Positions 1 through 5,734 of a stretch of DNA of 40,432 bases are shown one piece after another. Source of the DNA: Streptomyces corynorhini. GTDB lineage: Bacteria > Actinomycetota > Actinomycetes > Streptomycetales > Streptomycetaceae. Position numbers and translations under genes: made by a program. The DNA lies in assembly GCF_003346515.1 (NCBI RefSeq), contig NZ_QQNA01000197.1, positions 1 through 40,432 on the forward strand, written 5' to 3'. The notes below the pieces were generated by a model. It had not been told where the DNA came from. It ran no database searches and saw only the letters and a list, made by a program, of their open reading frames with translations. The stretch's first letter is position 1. Every line of letters starts with the position of its first letter.

Positions 1-45
1 CGGGGCGGCGCGGGACGGGGCGGCGCGGGACGGGGCGGCGCGGCG
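1..45. repeat. 15-bp GC-rich tandem repeat
   Basis: Three head-to-tail copies of CGGGGCGGCGCGGGA (1-15, 16-30, 31-45, the last with changes at its end) lie just past the stop of the 2H phosphoesterase gene. The array reaches the window edge and may continue to the left. It is all G/C except one A per unit and shows no coding character. Confidence 0.7.
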
Positions 46-54
46 CGGCGCGGG

Positions 55-648
55 CTACGGGCGCAGGGCGGGCCGGTCCCGGTCGGCCGGGGTGCTCTGG
101 GAGGGCACCGACGAGGTCTCCCCGCCACCGCCGAACGCGTACTCGTGCAGCTTGCGCCACACGCCGTCCGCGCCCTGCTCGTAGAGCGCGAAGGAGGCGC
201 AGCTCCAGGCCGCGCCGTACTCCGACAGCTCCTCGTACGCCCGGTCCATCGCCTCCTCGGCGATGCCGTGCGCGACGGTCACATGCGGGTGGTACGGGAA
301 CTGCAGCTCACGCACGAGCGGCCCCGACGAGTCCCTGACCCGCCGCTGGAGCCACATGCAGGCCGACGCGCCCTCCACGACCTGGATGAAGACCACCGGC
401 GAGAGCGGGCGGAACGTACCGGTGCCGGAGAGGCGCATCGGGAAGGGCCGCCCGGCCGACGCGACCTCGGCCAGGTGCGCCTCGATCGCGGGCAGCGCCG
501 ACGCGTCGACCTCCGTGGGCGGCAGCAGCGTGACATGGGTGGGGATGCTGCGTGCGGCGGGATCGCCGAAGCCCGCACGCCGCTCCTGGATCAGGCTGCC
601 GTACGGCTCCGGGACCGCGATCGAAACGCCGAGCGTTACGGTCCCCAC
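55..648 (-). CDS. 2'-5' RNA ligase family protein (2H phosphoesterase)
   Basis: A 197-aa cytosolic protein with the two H-x-T signatures of the 2H phosphoesterase superfamily, HVT at residues 38-40 and HVT at 122-124, spaced as in LigT/2'-5' RNA ligase-like enzymes. Family members act on 2',3'-cyclic phosphate or 2'-5' phosphodiester bonds in RNA or small nucleotides; the substrate here cannot be told from sequence. The start is GTG at 648, preceded by GAGGAG at good spacing. It lies downstream of trpS on the same strand, 77 bp apart, and may be co-transcribed with it. The last ~20 residues are low complexity. Function within the superfamily is uncertain; family assignment is firm. Confidence 0.85.
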   Translation of the reverse strand: MGTVTLGVSIAVPEPYGSLIQERRAGFGDPAARSIPTHVTLLPPTEVDASALPAIEAHLAEVASAGRPFPMRLSGTGTFRPLSPVVFIQVVEGASACMWLQRRVRDSSGPLVRELQFPYHPHVTVAHGIAEEAMDRAYEELSEYGAAWSCASFALYEQGADGVWRKLHEYAFGGGGETSSVPSQSTPADRDRPALRP

Positions 649-658
649 ATCGTGCTCC

Positions 659-700
659 TCAGTCGTCGTGCGTGGCCGGTCAGTCGTCGTGCGTGGCCGG
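659..700. repeat. 21-bp perfect tandem duplication
   Basis: Two identical 21-bp units, 659-679 and 680-700 (each TCAGTCG...GGCCGG), lie in the 77-bp gap between trpS and the downstream phosphoesterase gene. The duplication is just upstream of the phosphoesterase ribosome-binding site. It may be a slippage duplication; no function is evident. Confidence 0.75.
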
Positions 701-725
701 CCGGGCGGCCTGGCGGACGGATCTC

Positions 726-1739
726 TCAGTGCTTGGCGGGCAGGAAGCCCACCCGGTCGTAGGTCTGGGCGAGCGTCTCGGCGGCGACGGCACGGGCCTT
801 CTCCGCGCCCTCGGCCAAGAGTGCGTCCAACGTCTCGGGATCGTCCAGATACTGCTGGGTACGCGCCCGGAACGGAGTGACGAAGTCGACCATGACCTCG
901 GCCAGGTCCGTCTTCAGGGCACCGTAGCCCTTGCCCTCGTAGCCACGCTCCAGATCGGCGACGGACGTCCCCGAGAGGGTGGAGAGGATGGTGAGCAGAT
1001 TGGAGACGCCGGGCTTTCCCGCGGCGTCGAACCTGATCTCCGTACCGGTGTCCGTGACCGCGCTCTTGATCTTCTTCGCGGTGGCCTTCGGCTCGTCGAG
1101 GAGGTTGATCAGGCCCTTGGGCGTGGACGCCGACTTGCTCATCTTGACCGTCGGGTCCTGGAGGTCGTAGATCTTCGCGACCTCCTTGACGATGTGCGGT
1201 CGCGGCATCGTGAACGTCTGCCCGAAGCGGCCGTTGAAACGCTCGGCGAGGTCGCGGGTCAGCTCGATGTGCTGGCGCTGGTCCTCGCCGACCGGGACGG
1301 CGTCGGCCTGGTAGAGCAGGATGTCCGCGACCTGGAGGATCGGGTACGTGAAGAGGCCGACCGTGGCGCGGTCGGTGCCCTGCTTGGCCGACTTGTCCTT
1401 GAACTGGGTCATCCGGGACGCCTCGCCGAAGCCCGCGATGCAGTTCATCACCCAGCCGAGCTGCGCGTGCTCGGGCACATGGCTCTGCACGAACAGCGTG
1501 CAGCGTTGCGGGTCGAGCCCGGCGGCGAGCAGCTGGGCGACCGCGAGCCGGGTGTTGGCGCGCAGCTCGGCGGGGTCCTGCGGAACGGTGATCGCGTGCA
1601 GGTCGACGACCACGTAGAAGGCGTCGTGGGTGTCTTGCAGCGCCACGTACTGGCGCACCGCGCCGAGGTAGTTGCCGAGGTGGAACGAGCCTGCGGTGGG
1701 CTGGATCCCGGAGAGGGCGCGAGGGCTGTCGGATGCCAT
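726..1739 (-). CDS. trpS: Tryptophanyl-tRNA synthetase
   Basis: Class I aminoacyl-tRNA synthetase that charges tRNA-Trp with tryptophan in the cytosol, 337 aa, normal bacterial length. The HIGH-type ATP-binding motif appears as FHLGN near residues 19-23, and the KMSKS loop is intact as KMSKS near residues 199-203. The start at 1739 begins MASDSPRALSGIQPT, where homologs begin; an in-frame ATG at 1748 adds three residues, and the frame stays open farther upstream but loses family similarity. The divergent membrane-protein gene begins at about 1957. No T-box-like leader was recognised. Streptomyces often carry a second, indolmycin-resistant trpS elsewhere, which cannot be judged from this window. 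Confidence 0.96.
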   Translation of the reverse strand: MASDSPRALSGIQPTAGSFHLGNYLGAVRQYVALQDTHDAFYVVVDLHAITVPQDPAELRANTRLAVAQLLAAGLDPQRCTLFVQSHVPEHAQLGWVMNCIAGFGEASRMTQFKDKSAKQGTDRATVGLFTYPILQVADILLYQADAVPVGEDQRQHIELTRDLAERFNGRFGQTFTMPRPHIVKEVAKIYDLQDPTVKMSKSASTPKGLINLLDEPKATAKKIKSAVTDTGTEIRFDAAGKPGVSNLLTILSTLSGTSVADLERGYEGKGYGALKTDLAEVMVDFVTPFRARTQQYLDDPETLDALLAEGAEKARAVAAETLAQTYDRVGFLPAKH

Positions 1740-1850
1740 GTCCACCATTGTCTCAGGTGCGGCCGACAGCTCTGCGACGCAACGGCTGGGGAGCCGGACG
1801 GCGACGAAGACCGGCGCCAAGGGCCGCGCGGAGCCCCGTACCCCTCCCGG

Positions 1851-1911
1851 CAGGCTCTGCTCCGTCCGACAGGCTCTGCTCCGTCGGGGCCGACAGGCTC
1901 CGCTCCGTCGG
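1851..1911. repeat. Three degenerate 18-bp repeats in the trpS/DMT intergenic region
   Basis: Copies of CAGGCTCYGCTCCGTCSG start at 1851, 1870 and 1894. They lie between the divergent trpS and DMT genes, upstream of the putative -10 element of the latter. They could be regulatory or simply a local expansion. Confidence 0.6.
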
Positions 1912-1942
1912 GAATGCGGGAATACATGGCCAGTCGCGGCAG

Positions 1943-1948
1943 TAGAGT
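1943..1948 (+). promoter_or_regulatory. Candidate -10 element (TAGAGT) for a leaderless mRNA
   Basis: TAGAGT fits the Streptomyces TAnnnT -10 pattern and lies 8 bp before the GTG at 1957. A transcript starting about 7 nt downstream would begin at or next to that start codon. No Shine-Dalgarno sequence is visible before the GTG, consistent with leaderless translation. The -35 region is not convincing. Confidence 0.35.
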
Positions 1949-1956
1949 CCCTCTTT

Positions 1957-2799
1957 GTGCTTCTTGGGATGATCTGCGCGCTGGGTGCCGCCGTCTGCTA
2001 CGGCACCGCCTCCGTCCTCCAGGCCGTGGCCGCCCGCACGGCCGAGCCCGGGACCGGGTCGGGGGTGGATCCCGCGCTGCTCGTGCGGGCGGTGCGGCAG
2101 TGGCGGTACGTGGTGGGGCTCGCCCTGGACGGTGCCGGGTTCGCCCTGCAGATCGTGGCGCTGCGCGTGCTGCCGATCTACGCGGTGGGCGCGGCGCTCG
2201 CGGCCAGTCTCGCCGTGACGGCGGTGGTGGCGTCGCGGGTGCTGCGGGTGCGGCTGAGCCGGGCCGAGTGGGGCGCCGTCGCGGTGGTCTGCGGGGGGCT
2301 CGCGATGCTGGGGCTGGCCTCGGGAACCGAGGGCGGCTCCGGCGGGACGGCCGCGCTGCGCTGGGCGATGCTGGCCGTCGCGGGCGCCGTACTGCTGCTG
2401 GGCACGGTCGCCGGACGGCTGCCGGACCGGCCGCGCGCGCTGGTGCTGGGGCTGGGCGCGGGGTTCGGGTTCGGGGTGGTGGAGGTCTCGGTCCGGCTCA
2501 TCGACTCGGCCGACCCCGCCAACCCGGCGCTCTACGCGCTGCTGCTGGGCGGCGGGGCGGCGTTCCTGCTGCTGACGTCGGCGTTGCAGCGCGGTTCGGT
2601 GACGACGGCCACGGCGGGCATGGTCCTCGGCGAGACGATCGGCCCGGCGCTGGTGGGCGTGGTCTGGCTGGGCGACCGTACCCGGGGCGGGCTGGAGTGG
2701 CTGGCGGTGGCGGGGTTCGCGGTGGCGGTGGCGGGGGCGCTGACACTGGCCAGGTTCGGCGAGCCGCCGGTGGCGGAGGCGGCGGCGGACGCCACGTGA
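1957..2799 (+). CDS. DMT/EamA-like integral membrane protein
   Basis: About 280 aa, almost entirely hydrophobic, with roughly nine to ten predicted membrane segments of alternating Leu/Val/Ala stretches. The pattern (N-terminal segment with a CYGTASVLQAVAAR turn, two repeated halves, late TAGMVLGETIGPALVGVVWLGD region) resembles drug/metabolite transporter superfamily proteins of Streptomyces. Substrate unknown. The start could be GTG 1957 (VLLGMICALGA) or ATG 1969; the open frame back to 1672 is rejected because that part is arginine-rich, non-membrane and antisense to trpS. The stop codon lies inside the first copy of the 22-bp repeat that bounds the following island. Confidence 0.75.
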   Translation: MLLGMICALGAAVCYGTASVLQAVAARTAEPGTGSGVDPALLVRAVRQWRYVVGLALDGAGFALQIVALRVLPIYAVGAALAASLAVTAVVASRVLRVRLSRAEWGAVAVVCGGLAMLGLASGTEGGSGGTAALRWAMLAVAGAVLLLGTVAGRLPDRPRALVLGLGAGFGFGVVEVSVRLIDSADPANPALYALLLGGGAAFLLLTSALQRGSVTTATAGMVLGETIGPALVGVVWLGDRTRGGLEWLAVAGFAVAVAGALTLARFGEPPVAEAAADAT

Positions 2800-2820
2800 C
2801 GGATACGCCGTTACGGGGCG
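2791..2820 (+). repeat. Left copy of 22-bp direct repeat, with hairpin
   Basis: Bases 2799-2820 (ACGGATAC...ACGGGGCG) are identical over 22 bp to 5169-5190. Flanks are also similar (GCC.CG before, CCTGG after). The copy folds into a stem-loop: GCC-A-CGTGACGG (2791 on) pairs with CCGTTACG-G-GGC around the loop ATACG, with one mismatch and a G-T wobble. It overlaps the stop of the DMT gene and could be its terminator. The two copies bound the 2.4-kb lower-GC island and resemble att-type or insertion-duplicated ends. Confidence 0.7.
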
Positions 2821-2901
2821 GCCTGGACTGCCTGGACTGCCTGGCCAGGATCCGGGCAACCGGCCGGAACCGCGTTCTTGACACCCCTCATTCACCTGAG
2901 C

Positions 2902-2919
2902 GACCGTGATGCGACGGTC
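2902..2919. promoter_or_regulatory. Inverted repeat upstream of the island genes
   Basis: GACCGT (2902-2907) and ACGGTC (2914-2919) form a perfect 6-bp inverted repeat with a 6-nt spacer. A consensus -35 (TTGACA, 2878-2883) lies just upstream, but no good -10 follows at normal spacing. Position 28 bp before the 81-aa gene makes it a plausible operator, perhaps for the XRE protein encoded downstream. Confidence 0.4.
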
Positions 2920-2946
2920 TGTGACCAGCCAGCGGGGGGCGGCACC

Positions 2947-3192
2947 ATGTCTCTACTCTTTTTCGGCAAGGACCCCAACACGAACGGCGACGACTGCCCG
3001 ACGGTATGGGTCGACGGCAGAACCGCGGACATGGTGTTCCAAGGATGCAAGGCTGACGAGCAGACCGAAGCGGAATGCCTGACGGTCGGACACATCCCCG
3101 ACACCGAAGCGGTGATCCGGATTCCGGCACGGATGGTGCCACTGATCAGGAAGGCATGCGATGCCGCAGAGCAACGTGCCGGCATTCTCTGA
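2947..3192 (+). CDS. Hypothetical 81-aa protein of DUF6879/DUF397 island
   Basis: Small soluble acidic protein with no recognised catalytic motif; it contains two cysteines and the phrase VWVDGRTADMVFQGCKAD. ATG 2947 is chosen because a G-rich ribosome-binding site (GGGGGG) lies 7 nt upstream; an in-frame ATG at 2878 would add 23 residues without family character. It overlaps the next gene by 32 nt (3161-3192), so the two are probably translationally coupled. Small proteins of this type often precede DUF6879 genes in Streptomyces, but the function is unknown. Confidence 0.7.
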   Translation: MSLLFFGKDPNTNGDDCPTVWVDGRTADMVFQGCKADEQTEAECLTVGHIPDTEAVIRIPARMVPLIRKACDAAEQRAGIL

Positions 3193-3685
3193 GTTGGTCG
3201 CGGACTGCCACAGCTCTGCCGTCCACCTGGAGATGCGAGACGCGTACGGCGTCGCTTCCGAAGCTGATGACATCTCGGAGTGGAGAGCGCGCGGCACCAT
3301 CACTCCCGAGTCTGTCGAACGCCGCCGTCCCTGGTTGGATCTCGTCCGCAGGACGGTAGACCGTGGCGTGGTCATGCGCCGTGCCCGAATCGTGTCCACA
3401 CCAGTCAGCGAGTACATTCGCTACGAGCACGCGGGAACATATCTCAACGTCGCGGCAGGCGAGTTGGTCGGCTGGCTGCCCCGTCGGCTCGCCTCGGGCC
3501 TCGCGCTTCCCGGAAACGATCTGTGGCTGCTCGATGACCGGCTGATCCGTTTCGGCCACTTCACCGGCGACGGCGCGTCCGCGGGTCACGAACTGTGCGA
3601 CGACCCGGCAGTGATCAAGGCATGCGGCACGGCGTTCGAATCTGTATGGGAACTCGCCACGCCACACGCGGAGTTCACGATCTGA
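3161..3685 (+). CDS. DUF6879 family protein
   Basis: 174-aa soluble protein with the DUF6879 pattern: an N-terminal EMRDAYG segment, a central RRARIVSTPVSEYIRYEH block and a C-terminal NDLWLLDD...FGHFTGDG section. The family has no established biochemical activity. It is found in actinobacteria next to XRE/DUF5753 regulators and DUF397 proteins, as here. GGAAGG lies 8 nt before ATG 3161. It overlaps the preceding small gene by 32 nt and is followed after 24 bp by the XRE gene, so the three form an operon. Codon use is less GC-rich at third positions than the flanking core genes, in line with horizontal transfer. Confidence 0.85.
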   Translation: MPQSNVPAFSELVADCHSSAVHLEMRDAYGVASEADDISEWRARGTITPESVERRRPWLDLVRRTVDRGVVMRRARIVSTPVSEYIRYEHAGTYLNVAAGELVGWLPRRLASGLALPGNDLWLLDDRLIRFGHFTGDGASAGHELCDDPAVIKACGTAFESVWELATPHAEFTI

Positions 3686-3709
3686 CCCCCGAGGATCACC
3701 GGCCAGCTC

Positions 3710-4561
3710 ATGCCCACATACCCGTCATCCGGCGCAGGAACAGCCCGTAAGGCCATCGCGGCCAGACTACGTGAACTGCGCCTGGAAGCCGGGTTGAAAG
3801 GGCATGAGCTGGCTGCTCGCTGTGGGTGGCACAAGTCCAAGGTGTCACGCCTTGAGAACGCGATCACGCCGCCGTCCGACGACGACATCAGGGCATGGTG
3901 TGCGGCGTGCGGCACGGACAACCACACTGCCGACCTCATTGCCGCGTCACGCACGGCTGACTCCGCCTATGTCGAATGGCGTCGGCTGCAGCGCACGGGA
4001 CTGCGCCGCCTCCAGGAGTCCCGCATGCCGTTGTACGAGCGCACACGGCTGTTCCGGAGCTATGCCTCACATGTCGTGCCGGGACTGTTCCAGACACCTG
4101 CCTACGCCTCCGCGCTGCTGTCGGCCATCGGCCGGTTTCATGACGCCTCCGGCGATGTCGTCGAAGCCGTCGCCGCTCGCATGGCGCGTTCCCGCGTTCT
4201 GCACAACGGGGGTCACCGGTTCACGCTGGTGCTGGAAGAGTCCGTCCTGCGCTACCAGCTCGGAACCCCCGAGGCCATGACCAGTCAGCTCGGCCACCTC
4301 CTGTCGGTCATGTCGCTGCCGGCCGTGTCCCTGGGAGTGATCCCCTTCGCAGCGCGGGAGCGGGACCTATGGACCCTGGAAGCGTTCAACGTCTTCGATG
4401 ATCAGCGGGTTCATGTAGAGCTGCTGTCAGCTCAGGTCACCATCTCTGCCCCCAGCGAGATCGCTCTGTATCTCAGAGCGTTCGCGAAGCTGCGGGAAAT
4501 AGCGGTGTACGGAACCGAAGCGCGCGGACTGGTCACGTCCGCCATCGACGCGCTGCGCTGA
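3710..4561 (+). CDS. XRE-family regulator with DUF5753 (Scr1-type antitoxin-like)
   Basis: 283 aa. Residues ~14-70 form an XRE helix-turn-helix (LRELRLEAGLKGHELAARCGWHKSKVSRLEN); residues ~95-275 match DUF5753, with the typical RLFRSYASHVVPGLFQTPAYA start. Streptomyces encode dozens of such proteins, usually followed by a DUF397 gene. They are treated as Scr1/antitoxin-like regulators of a small partner and affect differentiation and antibiotic production in studied cases. The DUF397 partner begins 154 bp downstream behind its own candidate promoter. The DNA targets are unknown; nearby palindromes at 2902-2919 and 4688-4699 are candidates. Confidence 0.9.
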   Translation: MPTYPSSGAGTARKAIAARLRELRLEAGLKGHELAARCGWHKSKVSRLENAITPPSDDDIRAWCAACGTDNHTADLIAASRTADSAYVEWRRLQRTGLRRLQESRMPLYERTRLFRSYASHVVPGLFQTPAYASALLSAIGRFHDASGDVVEAVAARMARSRVLHNGGHRFTLVLEESVLRYQLGTPEAMTSQLGHLLSVMSLPAVSLGVIPFAARERDLWTLEAFNVFDDQRVHVELLSAQVTISAPSEIALYLRAFAKLREIAVYGTEARGLVTSAIDALR

Positions 4562-4590
4562 AGACTCGCGTGCAACCACGTAGAACTGAC

Positions 4591-4620
4591 TAGGCATTGA
4601 GATCCCGGCGTTCCTAACGT
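4591..4620 (+). promoter_or_regulatory. Candidate promoter for the DUF397 gene
   Basis: TAGGCA (4591-4596, four of six matches to TTGACA) and TAACGT (4615-4620, TAnnnT type) are separated by 18 bp. A transcript would start near 4627, giving a leader of about 90 nt before ATG 4716. The stretch 4562-4715 has no gene and otherwise contains several CCGTACG motifs. Confidence 0.4.
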
Positions 4621-4687
4621 GGTGGCCGTACGGACGACGCGATGGCAGAACATGAGCGGGCCGTACAACGGCGCGGGGACCGTCTCC

Positions 4688-4699
4688 CCGTACGTACGG
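4688..4699. promoter_or_regulatory. 12-bp perfect palindrome before the DUF397 gene
   Basis: CCGTACGTACGG is a perfect palindrome 17 bp upstream of ATG 4716, and related CCGTACG and CCGTAC motifs lie at about 4626 and 4669. Its place between the candidate promoter and the ribosome-binding site suits an operator, possibly bound by the adjacent XRE/DUF5753 protein. Confidence 0.4.
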
Positions 4700-4715
4700 C
4701 GAAGGGACACCCACC

Positions 4716-4925
4716 ATGACCGCTATCCCCGCATTCGAATTTCGCACAGCGGCAGCGTGCCGTGACAAGAAAGTGGGCAATTGCCCGCAGGTGGCCATGA
4801 ACGTTCCTGGCGTGGTGGCGTTGCGGGACAGCGAGCGACCCGACACCATCGTGACCATGACGGCGGGCCAGTGGACGGCGCTCGCGGACGCCGTGAAGGC
4901 CGGAGAGTTCGACCTGAGCGCCTGA
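4716..4925 (+). CDS. DUF397 domain protein
   Basis: 69-aa protein with the DUF397 signature: CRDKKVGNCPQVAMN, then VVALRDSERPD, then MTAGQWTALADAVKAGEFDL. DUF397 proteins are the small partners of XRE/DUF5753 regulators (the Scr2-like part of the pair), and are proposed to act as toxin-like or signalling partners. The ribosome-binding site AAGGGA lies 11 nt upstream of ATG 4716. Normal family length is 60-80 aa, so it appears intact. Confidence 0.9.
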   Translation: MTAIPAFEFRTAAACRDKKVGNCPQVAMNVPGVVALRDSERPDTIVTMTAGQWTALADAVKAGEFDLSA

Positions 4926-4936
4926 AAGCAGGTCCC

Positions 4937-5110
4937 GTGAGGAAGACGTGCCCCCGCTGCGCTGCCGAGTGTCCTACGGATCCGGAGAACGGGTTGCCTT
5001 GGTGCGCGCGGTGCGGGGCATTCTTCGCACTCTCGCCACCGGCCTGCCGGGGCCTTTGGTGGCGGCGCGACGTGGCCACCCGTATCCCCGCCCAGCCGCG
5101 TGAGCACTGA
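4937..5110 (+). CDS. Small zinc-ribbon protein
   Basis: 57-aa frame starting at GTG 4937, 11 bp after the DUF397 stop. It carries two C-x-x-C knuckles, CPRC at residues 4-7 and CARC at about 22-25, spaced as in a rubredoxin-type zinc ribbon. The upstream AGCAGGT is only a weak ribosome-binding site, so coupled translation from the DUF397 gene is likely. No function is known. It is the last gene before the right 22-bp repeat. Confidence 0.5.
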   Translation: MRKTCPRCAAECPTDPENGLPWCARCGAFFALSPPACRGLWWRRDVATRIPAQPREH

Positions 5111-5162
5111 TCTCGGGGCGCTCGCCGGCCCGGTCCGGCCCCCGTCGAAGGCCCTGTGCTGC

Positions 5163-5190
5163 CCCGGAACGGATACGCCGTTACGGGGCG
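5163..5190 (+). repeat. Right copy of 22-bp direct repeat, with hairpin
   Basis: Bases 5169-5190 repeat 2799-2820 exactly. Here the hairpin is CCCCG-G-AACGG, loop ATACG, CCGTT-A-CGGGG: ten pairs with one mismatch. The copy sits downstream of the zinc-ribbon gene and upstream of the convergent VOC gene, so it may also serve as a terminator. With the left copy it brackets the whole XRE/DUF397 island. Confidence 0.7.
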
Positions 5191-5241
5191 CCCTGGCGGC
5201 CCCCGGCGGACTCCGCCCGCTATGGGCTGCGGCCGGGGCCC

Positions 5242-5625
5242 TCAGCTTCCGCCGTATGGGCGGGTGATCGCTTCCAGCGCGTGACCGGACGGGTCGAGGA
5301 AGTAGACCCCGCGCCCGCCGTCGTGGTGGTTGATCTCGCCGGGGCGCTTCTGGTGCGGATCGGCCCAGAAGTCGAGCCCGGCCTGCTGGATCCGCCGGAA
5401 GATCCCGTCGAACTCCGCCTCGGTGACCAGGAAGGCGTAGTGCTGCGTGCTGATCGACTCCGCCGGGACGGTCGCGTAGTCGAGGGTGACGCCGTTGCTC
5501 ACCACGACGGGGACGAACGGCCCCGTCTCCTGGCCGACTTCGAGATCCATGATGTGCGCGAGGAAGGCCGCGGATCGGTGCTTGTCCCGGGAGTGGACGA
5601 TGGTGTGATTCAGCTGAACGGACAC
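5242..5625 (-). CDS. VOC family protein (glyoxalase/dioxygenase fold)
   Basis: 127-aa single-domain vicinal-oxygen-chelate protein. Conserved features are the N-terminal LNHTIVHS strand (His7), QHYAFLV in the middle and HALEAITRPYG at the end, which supply the usual His/His/Glu metal ligands. Members include glyoxalase I, fosfomycin or bleomycin resistance proteins and dioxygenases; the substrate here is unknown. GTG 5625 is the start because CGGAGG (5635-5640) lies at ideal spacing; an upstream open frame to 5691 would add 22 residues that look non-native. It is transcribed away from the MocR gene's end with a 109-bp gap. Confidence 0.88.
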   Translation of the reverse strand: MSVQLNHTIVHSRDKHRSAAFLAHIMDLEVGQETGPFVPVVVSNGVTLDYATVPAESISTQHYAFLVTEAEFDGIFRRIQQAGLDFWADPHQKRPGEINHHDGGRGVYFLDPSGHALEAITRPYGGS

Positions 5626-5734
5626 GGTGGATTGCCTCCGTAAGGCAGTCTCACGGGCACCTCCATGCCTCACCCGAACGGTGACCGGCACGCGATGCCG
5701 TACTCCCGAGCCTAGAACGGACGCACCCCCGCTG

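Noticed and set aside
552..2909. Very long plus-strand open frame antisense to trpS and through the DMT gene
   Set aside because: High-GC shadow frame, Arg/Gly/Ala-rich with no domain; trpS on the other strand is clear. The same holds for long frames at 9463-12186, 17615-21370 and 35036-37261.
2878..2946. Longer version of the 81-aa gene starting at ATG 2878
   Set aside because: The extra 23 residues cover the promoter/operator stretch and there is a clear ribosome-binding site before ATG 2947.
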